A DNA stretch of 64,000 nt from Cryptomeria japonica (GCF_030272615.1 NC_081415.1:418522757-418586756), one strand, 5' to 3'; counted from the first letter of the stretch, positions 10,980 to 23,009 are shown. Numbers and translations are program-made. The notes: generated by a model from the letters alone, not told the origin.

Positions 10980-13400
10980 CGTAATGTCCCCTTTTGGTAT
11001 ATACCTGATTTTGTCCAAAAATAACAATTTCAACAAATCGTTCATCTACAAATTGAATTTCTTTAATAAAATTACATAATTGTAATGCCAATTCAGAGAA
11101 AAACCTAATTTAGGTCTTATAAACAATATTAATTAACATCATAGCATTTATATCAAGCAACTTGTATGCAAATAATCTCTATTAAAATTAAGTATCCTAA
11201 AATCATTCATATCTGTTTCATATCTTATTTTCCATAGTTAACAATATTAGGAATCTGATGGAAAAGCTTGATAGGACACCAGGAGACTATCTTCCTCAAC
11301 CAATCCCAAGGGCACAAAATGAGTCTTCAAGTCATTCGGTCCATCCATCTCGGGGTGGTGTGCTTGATGAGGAAAGACTGGTCTGCTGCATCTTCCTATA
11401 AAACATTTCACATTGATTCCAAACATGATTGCTGATGGAAATCAGGTAATTAATTACTTATCCTATATTTCTTGATGGATTGGCAATTTAATCGCATAAG
11501 AGAACTTAAAATCTTCCTATCAGACTTATGTTGAAATAAATAAACAAACACATAATACTTGCATATCAGATTTGCTGTTCTTAATTTCTAACTCAGGTTT
11601 AATCTAACTCAGCCTTATTTCCGTATTTCATATCTCAAATTCCTTGCTGCTCTTTACAAATGTGTAATGTCCCCTACCTTTGATTACCTGAATTTTGCCC
11701 TAAATTAGTAATTCCACAATATAGTTTATCATTTTTTTAATATATAAGAGTAACTTCATCTAGTCATTCGATTAACTTAGGAATAGACCAATGAATACAT
11801 GGATTAATAGCAAATATGGAATGATAAACATGTCTTTCTACCCATAACCAATCATAGTTTAGTTTGGTAGGAAAGCCCAGCGAGGGTGCCTGTAAACTGC
11901 TCAACCCAACTCAACCCAAGAATAAGCAGCGTCCCACTATGACAATTCCATCCCTTGGGGTGGCCTACTTAGCTTGGGAGAACCAGTAAACTGCAATTCC
12001 CTAACTTACTTCCTCCATTCATTCCTTTGATTGATTACGAGATAAGACACACATATAAATAATCTAAGAAAATATAATCAAAGTAATTTATTCATTATAT
12101 TCATAATAACATATATATTTATAATTTGTTTTTATTTATAAATATATAAACATAATCTTATTGATATTATTTCAGGTATATATGTATATATATTAAGCGA
12201 ATATAAACCTTGCTCACATCATTATCATATATAAATCTATTATCCTTATTCCGATTTGAATATATATATATATAAATAAATAAATAAATGAATTAAATAA
12301 TATTACCAATTATTTATGTATTTAGTAATATTACAGTCTGCACAACTTAATAACAATTCTGATCTGATCTGATCGATGGCTGCCAGATATTCTATATTTC
12401 CCCCTACTCAAACTGATTTTAATTCCTATAAATGCATCTTACGTGACCCTTCACTAAGAGTTACATCTCAAAAATTGCTAATCACCTGCTTTGTCTTAAC
12501 AAATGTTAATTGCACCCCAATCGGTTTAGTTATATCTTTGACAAATCACAGTTAATTAAATCTATGAATTGATTTGTAACCCGATCTATGTTTATATAAC
12601 CCAATCAATGTTAATGAATCGGTTTGTTCAGATTATCGGTTTTGGCAATCATTCATTACTTAATATGAATTGGACTTTGTTTATTATTGGACTTCATATA
12701 CGAAACCTTCTGCAGACTTAGTAAATTTGCTATGCATTGAAGTCAACCATTGGTATTTATGTTTTCTTTTACATATATTGCTGGGTATATATTAATGGTA
12801 TGAAATCGGCAATATTGTTGATAACCAAAATCACTGTCTTCATTATATGTAAATTATGTTTATAACTTACAATATAAATTATGCTTAGAATATAATATTA
12901 ATTTATTATTTTTTTATTTGAATATTTCAAGAATATTATTTGTAATAAATAGTAATAAATATATATATTAATTAAAAAATAATATTTAATAAATTTCAAA
13001 TAATCATTCGTTGGTAATTATTATATTAATTAATAATAGTAATTGCTTTATTTAGAATATATATAACGATCAAGGAAGGGACATGACAAAATGAATCGAT
13101 CTCTTTATATATCCCTCATGGTGGAGTGGATAGTCACAACCCTATTAACATCCCATCCTTTACAAGGGATGCACCTCCTCTCAACCCAAGCGCTGCTTGG
13201 CTTAGGCAAATCGCATGCCAAATAGTTAATTTTGTTTAGTTCTAAAAACATGTTTTGGGAGATCGCTGCTTATTAACATTTAATCAACATTTTAATGAAG
13301 TGCTTTCCTTTGTATTCCCTTTGCACAAGATCAAAGGCAGTGACTTGGAGTTTATAATGCTGTGATTTGTGAGATAACTGTCCTCATGGTGGGGGCATGA
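10980..13400 (-). mobile_element. 5' LTR of the truncated gypsy element, interrupted by a solo LTR
   Basis: The LTR begins on the plus strand at 10980 (CGTAATGTCCCC) next to the primer-binding site. It shares its terminal phrase TAATGTCCCC...TACCTGA with the younger LTR at 11663-13088 that interrupts it. Sequence resumes at 13094 (CTTTATATATCCCTCATGG...). The outer end is uncertain; a GGGGGCATGA near 13392-13400 is a candidate. Confidence 0.45.
11663..13088 (-). mobile_element. Solo LTR (1426 bp), TSD AAATG
   Basis: Bounded by TGTAATGTCCCC and GGGACATGACA (TG..CA with an imperfect 11-bp inverted terminus). Perfect 5-bp duplications AAATG flank it at 11658-11662 and 13089-13093. There is no internal coding sequence or second LTR. 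The interior is strongly AT-rich, especially 12060-13070, with (TA)n and (TAAA)n runs. Orientation (minus) is inferred from similarity to the LTR it sits in. Confidence 0.8.
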
Positions 13401-13892
13401 CCTTAGATGTTTATGTATATGTGAAATTTGATAGTATTATGTTGCGGTTTGCATCTCGAGTTTGGAAATCATACATGATTGCATATATCATTGTCACATT
13501 TTGAGTAAGTGAATGTTTGCATATGGATAGTAACATCTTTTGGTGAAAATGAATATTTGCATCTTGTGAAATTTGTGTATGGAATTTTGTATCCTACGCT
13601 CATAGGAAATGAATGCTTTGACTGTTTTGTAACAGCTCATAGGGGCATGACCTTAGATGTTTATGTATATGCAAAAATATGATGGTATTATGTTGTGGTT
13701 TGCATATCTTGAGTTTGGAAATCGTACATGATTGCATATATCATTGTCACATTTTGAGTGAGTGAACGTTTGCATATGGATAGTAACATCTTTTGGTGAA
13801 AATGAATACTTGCATCTTGTGAAATTTGTGTATGGAATTTTGTATCCTATGCTTATAGGAAATAAACACTTACTGTTTTGTAACAGCTCATA
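13392..13892. repeat. 250-bp tandem duplication
   Basis: Two direct copies with a 250-bp period: GGGGCATGACCTTAGATG at 13393 and 13643, both ending GTTTTGTAACAGCTCAT. They are very similar, with scattered substitutions and small indels. No coding capacity. Confidence 0.9.
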
Positions 13893-15255
13893 AAACATTG
13901 AACTTGTGCCTTGTTTATCGTAGGTTGCTTTGGGCTTGCATAGCCTAGCCCTTCACTTGTTTCAAGTCTTCTGCCCTTCTTTCTTGTCTTTTGAGTTGTA
14001 AATCTTATGTATTTGATTAGTTGTGTTGAAACAAAGTGTAACTAAACAACAAGATATGTTGAACTTTAAAGCATTCAAATTCATTATGATGATAGAACAT
14101 AAAGATAATGGAATCAAACATGAAAGAGTGCAAACCATTACAAAAAGATTTGCGTGGCTTTTGGGGAATATCTCCAAACCCAAAAAGACCTAAACTTTAT
14201 AAATCCTTAAAAAAAGAGTTACATCAATACAACTTATCCCTTTGAATTCCTGCATTCTTGCAGCACTTCATTACTCATACAACCTGCAAAACAACCTATG
14301 CATCCTCTAACTCTAAGCGCCAATTTATAGAAGAATTACAAAGTGAAACCATGAGATCCATTTACAAGCCCAAAGGAGGTATGGGACCTGTTGATGTGTT
14401 TTTTGTACACGACCAAACACAGAATAAAATACCTAAAGGTACCTTATCCTCTCTTGAATAAAGTTTCCCCGAATGCTAAAGATCTCGCAAAAGGATCAAT
14501 CGGAGTAGCTCCAAGGTTCTTGTATGTAGGTTCTCTATGTGTGGATAAGCACCAGTGGTCGTTGTGTTTGCTGTTTTATCAAGGGGCCTTACGTACTTTC
14601 TAAGAAAGCTAGTTCTTGCAATCACTTTTCAATGAGGAAACAGGATTTTCCTAATATTAACTAATGTTTCAAAAAAAAGGCAAAAGATCGAGGGTTCAAG
14701 AAGGCTATGCTAAACTAGGCCTAAGAATGACTATTTGGTGAGTGATCTTGGTGAAACTCTACCAATTTCAGTATTGCCATAAAACAACAACTCTACTAGA
14801 ATCGTTGCGATCTTCTAAGGGAATTCAAGGATTTTTGAATCATTAATGAACATAGATACTATCAATTAGATACATATCAATATTCAAATAATGATTGAAC
14901 TCTAAACAATTTCAATATCTCCAGTTGACCACACAGGGCACGCTTACAATCAGTAAGCGGCTAGTGGTTTGGACTATGAGTCTTACCAAAAGATAAAACA
15001 CAACATTTATCACTCAATCTAATTCTAAAATCTAAGAACTTATCTCCACTAAGAGCGATTCAAGAAGATAAACAACCATGTAAAAAGCCACAAAGATTGC
15101 AATAAAACACCATAACTTCAATATTTCATTGATCTCATAACAAAATATAACAACAATCATTCAACTTTCTCTCTTCACTACTTCTATCTCTGCTACTAAC
15201 AATCTTATTATTCTTCTCTTTTTTCTCGAACTCCTTAAAATGAATCGAGTGAGGG

Positions 15256-15395
15256 CTTATATAGCACTCTTCAAATACAATGAACAGCTTGGATCTAAAG
15301 AAGATCAAAGGCAAAGATTTTGACACCTAAACCCTAATTAGGGTTTGTTACAAAAATGACCCTATTTAGATAGGTATTATCATTCCATAGCCAAT
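15256..15395 (-). promoter_or_regulatory. LTR core promoter: TATA box and telo-box palindrome
   Basis: TATATAAG on the minus strand at 15256-15263; AAACCCTAATTAGGGTTT at 15329-15346; inverted CCAAT (plus CATAGCCAATAGAA) near 15388. Spacing from palindrome to TATA is 66 bp, versus 65 bp in the copy at 1106-1195. Confidence 0.6.
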
Positions 15396-15455
15396 AGAAA
15401 TTGGCACAAATAACGAGGAAACATAGCCCAATAGGAATTGAATTGCCACATCATT

Positions 15456-18400
15456 TCATAACAACTTTTCATCTAAAATTTTGTTCCCTTTTCTATGTTC
15501 TTTTTTGGCATATTCAATGAATCTGGACGTAATCCCTTCAATCTCTGCAATGGGAATCTCATGCAAGTTCTTCATCCGCTCTTCCAAGTGAAGGACCTAA
15601 TCAAAGGCTGCAAGAAGGATCGTCTCCCACCCGTGCTCTAGTTCTTTTGTTCTCTCAATCAAGAACATAGTAGCATAAATCTGATCTCGCTGCTATTCTA
15701 TGATCATGTTCTCTTTGCAAAAAATAACCTTGATCCTATCTTCCAATTCTTGGAAATCCACATCTGTTTCGATCTCTATCCTTTTGTCAAGGATTGTACA
15801 TAATACATCAAACACCTTATCCTGAATAGGATGGATGGTATTTTCCACTCAATTGCATCTACTATTGATGTCCTGGAATAGAACTTCCTTCATTTGGAGC
15901 AAAGTTGACCATTGTAGAAGATTATGGGTTCCTCCAACAATTATCTTTTCTTGTGCTAAAACCTGTCTTGATGTCCTTCTTACTACTTGTAATACAGGGA
16001 TGACAATATCTCTAGTGTGAGTGAAGGCATCTACAGTCACTACTAGATTATGAATGATCTCAAGGACTTGGATAGCTCTGTGGACTGTCTTCATCATTCT
16101 TGCTATAAATTCCAAGGCCACCCTGTAGGATTCATCAATCCATGTACTCATGAGTTGGGCTAAGTTCTTCATCTTTTTTGCCTCATTTATTGACTCAGAA
16201 GGGAGTGCTTGCAAGGGTGAGACTGTTGGATCTTGTCGTCTTAACGGCTGATTAAGGTGGCTAAAATAATTCCTCCAAGCGTTAACCTCTTTTTCCAACC
16301 TCTTATTCTTTTCCATTTCTTCCTTTAGTTTATCATTAACTGCTTTCACTGAATCGGTTGCTTCTTCCATAGCTTGTTCGGAGGTAAGTGGACCAAGATC
16401 AAATGTCTCTAAGTCATATTCTTCTGCCACAATCTCATCCTCATACTTGTCCACTGCTGGTGTAGCTACCTGTATCTTCCTGGATCCTGCATCATCTCTA
16501 ATTACCTTTGACATCTTTGTAGCCTTCTTCCTTTCGATCTCTTCTTGAGAGTTTCCTAGGAGACTTTCCAAATCAAATACTTGCTCTTCCTCTTCAACCA
16601 CGACTACCCTCGTAAGTCTTTTTTTTAGCCAATCTAGAATGGAAGATTTTCTCTCTCTTACTTGTATTTCCTCAAGCAAAGGCCCCTCGGCTCTGAAAGG
16701 AGATGTTGCTTCATCATCATTCTTTTCTTGTTGTTGCTCATTAGCACCAACTTGGAGAGGAAGAGACTGACTTGCTGAGTGCTGAGGTGTTCGTCCTTTG
16801 CCTTGTTTATCATTCTGAACTGTGGATTCCATAGACTCATCAACTTCATATACTCTCTTTGATCCTCTCCTTGACTTATCTCCTTTTCATGTCTAGAAGA
16901 AGTACTCGATGGACGATTAGGATTCACCTTTTGTTTCTTCTTGGATGGTTCTTTCTTCTCAGGACCTTCCTTTCTCTTTGACCCCTTGGAATGAGAAGTA
17001 TTCTCACTCACGCTTGCTTCTCATTCTTTTGTTCTTGCTTCTAGGCTGAATGTCATGGCTATATTCTGCTCCTTCAATTTTTGATGCTGGATGTCCACCC
17101 ATCTGCGAGTGCAATTCAAAACTGGGTCCATCAATGCTCTCAAGTCTGCAACTTCTTGCTCATTCCAATCTATCTTCACTTCTTTGTTTTCCTTCTCATA
17201 GGATGATTGGAGATATCTACCACTGTCTTGTGCTTGATCGGCTACTCTATAAACTTTACATTTCCTGATAAGATCCAAGGGTAATCTAGAATGCATCTTT
17301 CTTTTCACCTCCACATCATCTTGAACATTCATCCAGAAGTCCTCTACTTGAAACACATGTCTGTACTTCTTCCCAACTGTCTCTTCCATATGACTATGGG
17401 AATCAAAATTCTCTCTCGAGGCAAAGGATGTGAATGAATATAGAGATAATTCCTTTTCTGCATCTTCAGCTGCTTGAGAATTAAGACACACTTCAATTGA
17501 ATTTCCCAGTGAAATAGGTACGAGGATACCATTCCCATGCTTATGTCTTGATGCCTTAGCACAAGCTGCCAACTGTCTAGTCACTTCAAGTAATATTATT
17601 CTGTCCGTAGGGTACCTTGGCAGCATATAAGGAGGTGAAGGACATCCATGGACCCTGATGTAGGTGAATTTAGGAAATTGAATGAACCATGCACCATGTT
17701 TCTTTACAAACTCCTATGCTTCTAGAGATAGTCGTTGGTGAATCCCTCCTTGCAACGTCCTAGTGATATACATTGTGAAGGTGTCCTTGACTAGCTTGTA
17801 GTAATTCTTAGGCGAATGATGCAATTGAGCATAAGAATCACATACTCTTATCTCTCTTGTCCCTCTCCCAACAACTCATCTATGTGGTAGTCCTGCATAC
17901 TCAAAACTTCTAACTAAAGAATATATAACATATGAACTCATGTGGAATGACTTAGTAGGGACTAGCCTCCTCCACTGCACATCTAGGTTGTTGCTAATAA
18001 TTCTGGCCCAATTGAACATTCCTTTTCCTTGAACGATCACCTGTATAAAGAAGAACATCCACTTGTCGGAAAAGAAGGCTTGAGAGGCACCTATAACTCG
18101 ATTGAGCATGGTTATCAAGTCTCTGAATTCCTCTTGGAAATCAATTTTGTGGGGTGTATTAGGTATCTTATTCAAGCGAGGCCTACTCTTGAGTAACCAA
18201 TTCTTATTGATGAAGTTCAGACAGGTATCAAGGTAGTCTTCGTAGACAGACTTAGCTCCTTCTAAGCTCTTGTAGATCATATCTCTCGACTCCGGAAGAT
18301 GAAAAGATTCACTTATAGCTTCTTCTGAAAGATAGGCGAGGACAGTCCCATCCTTGGCTACGATTGTCCTTGAATGTGAATCATAGTGTCTGGCACATTC

Positions 18401-18661
18401 GATCATTAGCTCATGGCATCTGACTGCGGGAGGGAAGCCTGCGGCCTTGATGATGCCACTCTCAATTATCTTCTTGGCTATGGGTGATGGCTTGCCGATG
18501 TAGGGTGCTTCTCGAAACTTCTTCACATTGAAGTTCCCTAAGTTGGTGTCGCCAATACTGCTCCATTTGGACACGATCCTTGTCTCCAAATCGTCATTCT
18601 TTTGATCTTCTTTAATGAGAGCTTGTCGGGTAGCGGATCCACTTGCCTTGGGGGTCGCCAT
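15456..18661 (-). pseudogene. Unrecognised ~1070-codon ORF carried inside the giant LTR
   Basis: It starts at an ATG at 18661 (MATPKASGSATRQ). Open pieces are 18661-17876, 17626-17021, 17011-16658 and 16832-15849, then more codons down to a TGA at 15456; stops and one frame change near 16840 separate them. The N-terminal ~260 residues look globular (LAYLSEEAISESFHLPES, DKWMFFFIQVIVQGKG). The middle has FQVEDFWMN and MDPVLNCTRRW. Next comes a Lys/Ser-rich basic stretch (KKEPSKKKQKVNP), then acidic and coiled-coil segments (KLKEEMEKNKRLEKEV). There is no RT, protease, integrase or CCHC motif. The LSEEAI-E-F-LPE phrase is reminiscent of domains in non-autonomous plant retroelements, but that is a weak inference. 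Function unknown. Confidence 0.5.
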
Positions 18662-19190
18662 TTGCTGCCTACAAAAAGAGGTTTAAGTCAGGTTTAGGCA
18701 TAGTACCTTGGATAGGTGACTTGAGATCTCTTAAAGAAACAATTAAAATTTGAAAATGAAATGCTAAAACCCTTAAAATTATGAATTTTCAAATTTGACA
18801 TCACCTACAAATCAAACTAGATTATTAAAGACCTAACCTATAAAAGATTGACATAGAAATTTGAATCAGATCTTCAATATACCTTCCAAAATTAGATTGT
18901 ACATACCTTGTCCTTGATTTCTAATTATCAACCTGAAAAGATGGATAAAAAATGGAGATTGCTGCTGGATTCGCCTTCCTTTCAAGTGATATTCAAAGGG
19001 TTTCAAAAGTTTCAGGTTTGCACCTTAGGTTCGCTTTTGCAAATTCAGGCCTTGATCAGCCTTTCTGGATCAAAAAATTCGCCTACACCTGCTGCAATCT
19101 GCTCTTCCACTTCTGCTCCTCAAATTCGCTTAGGAAGAAAATATGAATGAATGATTGATGCTTGTCAAACTTACTTACCTTTATATGGCG
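18662..19190 (-). promoter_or_regulatory. Leader of the LTR-borne ORF: TATA-like box and possible 5' intron
   Basis: A TATA-like CATATAAAGG lies on the minus strand near 19178. Downstream, GACAAG|GTATGT near 18906 looks like a splice donor, and TTTTTGTAG|GCAGCAA just before the ATG at 18661 looks like an acceptor. This would remove an intron of about 240 bp from the leader. Splicing is inferred from the site sequences only. Confidence 0.4.
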
Positions 19191-19637
19191 ATTTCATCCT
19201 TTTTCCCAAGAGGCTGACCTCTTAAATAAACAAATATAATTTAAAAAAATCATCTCCAAGGTGACCGACCTAGCAATAAGGCTTATTAAAAAAAAATATA
19301 ATTGGGCGGCAAAGAGTGAATTTTTTTTGGATTTTAAGGCTCAAAGATCAATTTAGCTCATTAGACAAGTGCTTAATCAAGGCGGATTTGCATTATTTAT
19401 CCAAATGAGGTTTGATTAGCAATTTAGGAGAGAAAAAAAAATGTCTTGAATGTGACTTTGCTTGTGAATCTCTTGAAGAGGCATAGGCAAGTCTAGGAGA
19501 TATTGAAGCTTATTTAATGTTTGCCACTTTTCTCCATGTTTTTCATTATGTCACCATCTTGATCCTTAACTTCTAATGTTCTTGCCATTATGAACTTGCA
19601 ATTTGCCTTCAAACAAGGTGAAAAATGTGGATTTCAA

Positions 19638-22530
19638 AGGACTTCGCCTTGGACCCTTTGGAAGGGTCAGGAGCAATTTTTGTGATTAGGTCCAAATTGC
19701 ATCATTTTGTTTTTACTCCAAATTGCTTCCCAAGGCAAGCATATACTAGACTTCTTTCCACCAAGGCCTAGGGATCCCTACCTTAACCTCCATCATGAGC
19801 AAATTAGGTGATCTTGAGAATTTCGCTCCCTTTGGAAGGGTCAGGAGTGAAATTCATTCTTTAGCTAAAAATCCTTACTTTTTAAACTCATAACCCATTC
19901 AAATACAAATTTGGAAGAAAAAGGATATTTTGAGAATTTTGCTCTGGACCCTTTGGAAGGGTCAGGAGCGAAATTCAAGTTTTAGACTTGATCCTTCATT
20001 TCCTTCACTTCAATTCATCTTGCAAGGCAAAAATACATCACTCCACAAAATTCATTCTTTAGCTAAAAATCCTTACTATTTAAACTCATAACCCATTCAA
20101 ATACAAATTTGGAAGAAAAAGGATATTTTGAGAATTTCGCTCTGGACCCTTTGGAAGGGTCAGGAGCAAAATTCAAGTTTTAGACTTGATCCTTCATTTC
20201 CTTCACTTCAATTCATCTTGCAAGGCAAAAATACATCACTCCACAAAATTCATTCTTTAGCTAAAAATCCTTACTATTTAAACTCATAACCCATTCAAAT
20301 ACAAATTTGGAAGAAAAAGGATATTTTGAGAATTTCGCTCTGGACCCTTTGGAAGGGTCAGGAGCGAAATTCAAGTTTTAGACTTGATCCTTCATTTCCT
20401 TCACTTCAATTCATCTTGCAAGGCAAAAATACATCACTCCACCTTCAACCACGCCATAGGAATCAATGTTTTGGCTTCACACAAGGAGAAAATAGGTGGT
20501 TTGAGGAATTTTGCTCTAGACCCTTTGGAAGGGTCAGGAGCAAAATTCATTCTTTGCTTGTTTTCTCTTACTTAGCTCCATTCTTCTCACTTTGTTCTAC
20601 CTTGACTTTCACCTTTGGATCCCTCTCTCATGAAGACAACACTTGTTTGACCCCAAAAAAGGCCTGAAAGGGGAAATTCGCTCAAAACCATGGCCAGGGA
20701 CAGGACCTATTTAGGATTTTGCTCTGGACCCTCTGGAAGGGTCAGGAGCGAAATTCAAGTTTTAGCTCAAAATCTTCATTTTTGGTGGCCACAATCCATT
20801 CAAGGGCATGCCTAGGGGTATCTTCAAACTTATTTCACCTTGATCAAGGTTTGTCTCGACACAAAAGTTGAAAGAAAGAATAGGTTTTAGGAATTTCGCT
20901 CTGGACCCTTTGGAAGGGTCAGGAGCGAAATCCATGATCCTAAGCTCATTTCTTCATTTTTTAACTTCAATCCACCTCAAAAGGCAAGGACACATCAATC
21001 CACTCCTATCCACGCCATAAAAACCAAGGATTTGACTTTCTCCAAGGGGAAAATAGGTGCTCTCAATAATTTCGCTTTGGACCCTTTGGAAGGGTCAGGA
21101 ACGAAATTCTAGTTTTGGCTCAATTCCTTCACATTTGGTGATCAAAAGCAACTCAAAGCCATGTTTAAGGACATCATCAATCTTAATTCACCCTGATCCA
21201 TACTTGGCTTGACACAAAATTGAGAGAGAAAGGTAGATTTTGGGAATTTCGCTCTGGACCCTTTGGAAGGGTCAGGAGCGAAATTCAAGTTTTAGGCTAA
21301 AATCCTTCACTTCTTCACATTCCATCATTTCAAAAGGCAAAGACATGTCAAACCACTTCCAAATATGTCCAAGGAGCTAAAGTATTGGCCTAAACAAGGG
21401 AGAAAATGAGGTTTATGAAGAATTTCGCTCTGGACCCTTTGGAAGGGTCAGGAGCAAAATTCACAATCTTGGACAAAATCCTCACTTTTCAATGCTTTCA
21501 GTCACTTCTTAAGGCAAGAACATGTTAAAACCTTCCCAACATGCCTTGGAAACTAAGATCTTGGTCTAATCCAAGAAGAAATGGGTGTCTTCTAAGAATT
21601 TCGCTCTAGACCCTTTGGAAGGGTCAGGAGCGAAATTCATAAATTAGGTTGATTTCACACTCCATGGCCTCAATTTACCTTCAAACTTGATCAAATTCAC
21701 CTCTCCTTATCACCATCAAGTCTATTTGCCACTTACTTAGCTCGAAACAAGGTCTTTCCAATGTCCTAGGCAAAATAGAGGGTCAAATGAGGCTTCCGCT
21801 CTGGACCCTTTGGAAGGGTCAGGAGCAAAATTCTCATTCTAGGTTGATTTTCACCATTTCATCGCCTCAAACCTCCTTTCAAAGGCAAATATGCATCAAA
21901 GTCCTTCAAACCATGCCTTAGGAGTTACAAATTTGGTCATGTTAAAGAGCAAAATAGAGGAAAAGTGGAATTCGCTTTGGACCCTTTGGAAGGGTCAAGA
22001 GCGAAATTCTCATTTTGAGCTAATTTCCCATTCCCCTTCTCCTCTCCTTGGCTTGGATATAACTCGTTAGGCCTCCTTTGATCGTTATCAAGCTCAACTT
22101 GGAATTCATTTGGAGACTTTGTGAAGAAAATAGGGTTTTATATGAATTTCACTCTGGACCCTTTGGAAGGGTCAGGAGCGAAATTCACCCTTAGGCTCTA
22201 ATCCTGACTTCATTTTTCACATTTCTTCATCCAAACAAGTGAATTGCCTTTAATAGTACCTGGGACATGGATTAGTTCTTAGTTTTGGTCAATGTATAGT
22301 GTCTTATGGAGAATTTCGCTCTAGACCCTTTGGAAGGGTCAGGAGCGAAATTCACATTCTAGGCATAATTCCCCTTGAAATTGACTTGACTTTGCCCTAG
22401 ACTCACCCCTTGATGCATATCCTTCCATATCCTTGCCAATTCGTTCAACCACTCTTTGACTTAGGTGAAATCTTGGGTCCTTGGTGAAATTTCACTCTGG
22501 ACCCTTTGGAAGGGTTAGAAGCAAAATTCA
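19638..22530. repeat. 17-copy hairpin array with ~175-bp spacing
   Basis: About 17 copies of a ~43-bp foldback. The outer arms are GAATTTCGCTC and GAGCGAAATTC; the inner arms GACCCTTT and GGAAGGGTC lie within TGGACCCTTTGGAAGGGTCA. Copies start near 19638, 19826, 19932, 20130, 20328, 20505, 20712, 20888, 21068, 21244, 21420, 21596, 21795, 21970, 22142, 22312 and 22487. The inner dyad is almost invariant. The 130-170-bp spacers are mostly unrelated, except that three units (19932, 20130, 20328) repeat at exactly 198 bp. One copy (20505) has a paired change in both arms (TTTTGCTC/GAGCAAAA). Confidence 0.9.
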
Positions 22531-22959
22531 TAATTAGCTCAAGTTTTTTACCTTTTCCATCCATCATGCCTTAAATTCACCTCCTTGAATCTTCTCTTTG
22601 TCATCCAGGTCTATATTTGCTTACTGGCTCCATTCAATCGACTACGACTCGACAAAAGACAAGACTCTGACCAAAAAACCAACAACCCTAACCTATCCCG
22701 ACTCAAAACTTTTAACTTCTTTGCACAATCTATACATTTTCCATCTCCTGAAAGGTAAGATCCTTCTAAAATTACATCAGGGTTCAAGGCAGACAACACA
22801 TGACTTCCCCAAGGTAGGTCAAATTTGGCTTTGAAAGAAACCCTAGGTGAGCTCTGCGAAGGAAACCCTAACCTACCCAGCCCAGGCGACCACTAACTCA
22901 CTCAAAACATCCAGCAAGCAGAGAAAAACCTAGCTAAGAGAAAGCAAAACCAAAAAAAA

Positions 22960-23009
22960 GAAGAGGCGGTCCCCATCCTGATGGGGCACTGTGTGAAATG
23001 GTCACAACA
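22960..23009 (-). promoter_or_regulatory. Conserved LTR start with subterminal hairpin
   Basis: Matches 4625-4674: minus strand TGTTGTGACC, ATTTCACACA, then a CCCCAT-CCTG-ATGGGG stem at 22971-22986. It defines the superfamily end shared by the two giant LTRs. Confidence 0.6.

Larger units (their letters stand above)
14389..23009 (-). mobile_element. Giant putative solo LTR (8621 bp), TSD GGACC
   Basis: Starts TGTTGATG and ends GGTCACAACA on the plus strand, flanked by perfect GGACC duplications at 14384-14388 and 23010-23014. The uninterrupted site exists at about 23950-23975. The minus-strand order is: conserved LTR start (23009), 17-copy hairpin array (22530-19638), TATA-like element (19178), leader intron, ~1070-codon broken ORF (18661-15456), palindrome plus TATA (15346-15256), and about 0.87 kb to the CATCAACA end. 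That last part resembles the 398-1113 end of the other giant LTR. No direct LTR pair is visible. If it is one LTR, its U3 is about 7.7 kb, far above usual plant LTR lengths. A transposon of another class with 5-bp duplications cannot be excluded. Confidence 0.6.

Noticed and set aside
19638-22530. CRISPR-like array
   Set aside because: Regular repeats with variable spacers, but this is plant nuclear DNA, the spacers are 130-170 bp and some are repeated, and no cas genes are present.
14389-23009. Ordinary LTR element with short LTRs
   Set aside because: I searched both ends for the partner of TGTTGTGACC and of the CATCAACA end inside the element and found none; a GACCTTCACGCAACA near 1050 in the smaller relative is only a chance partial match.
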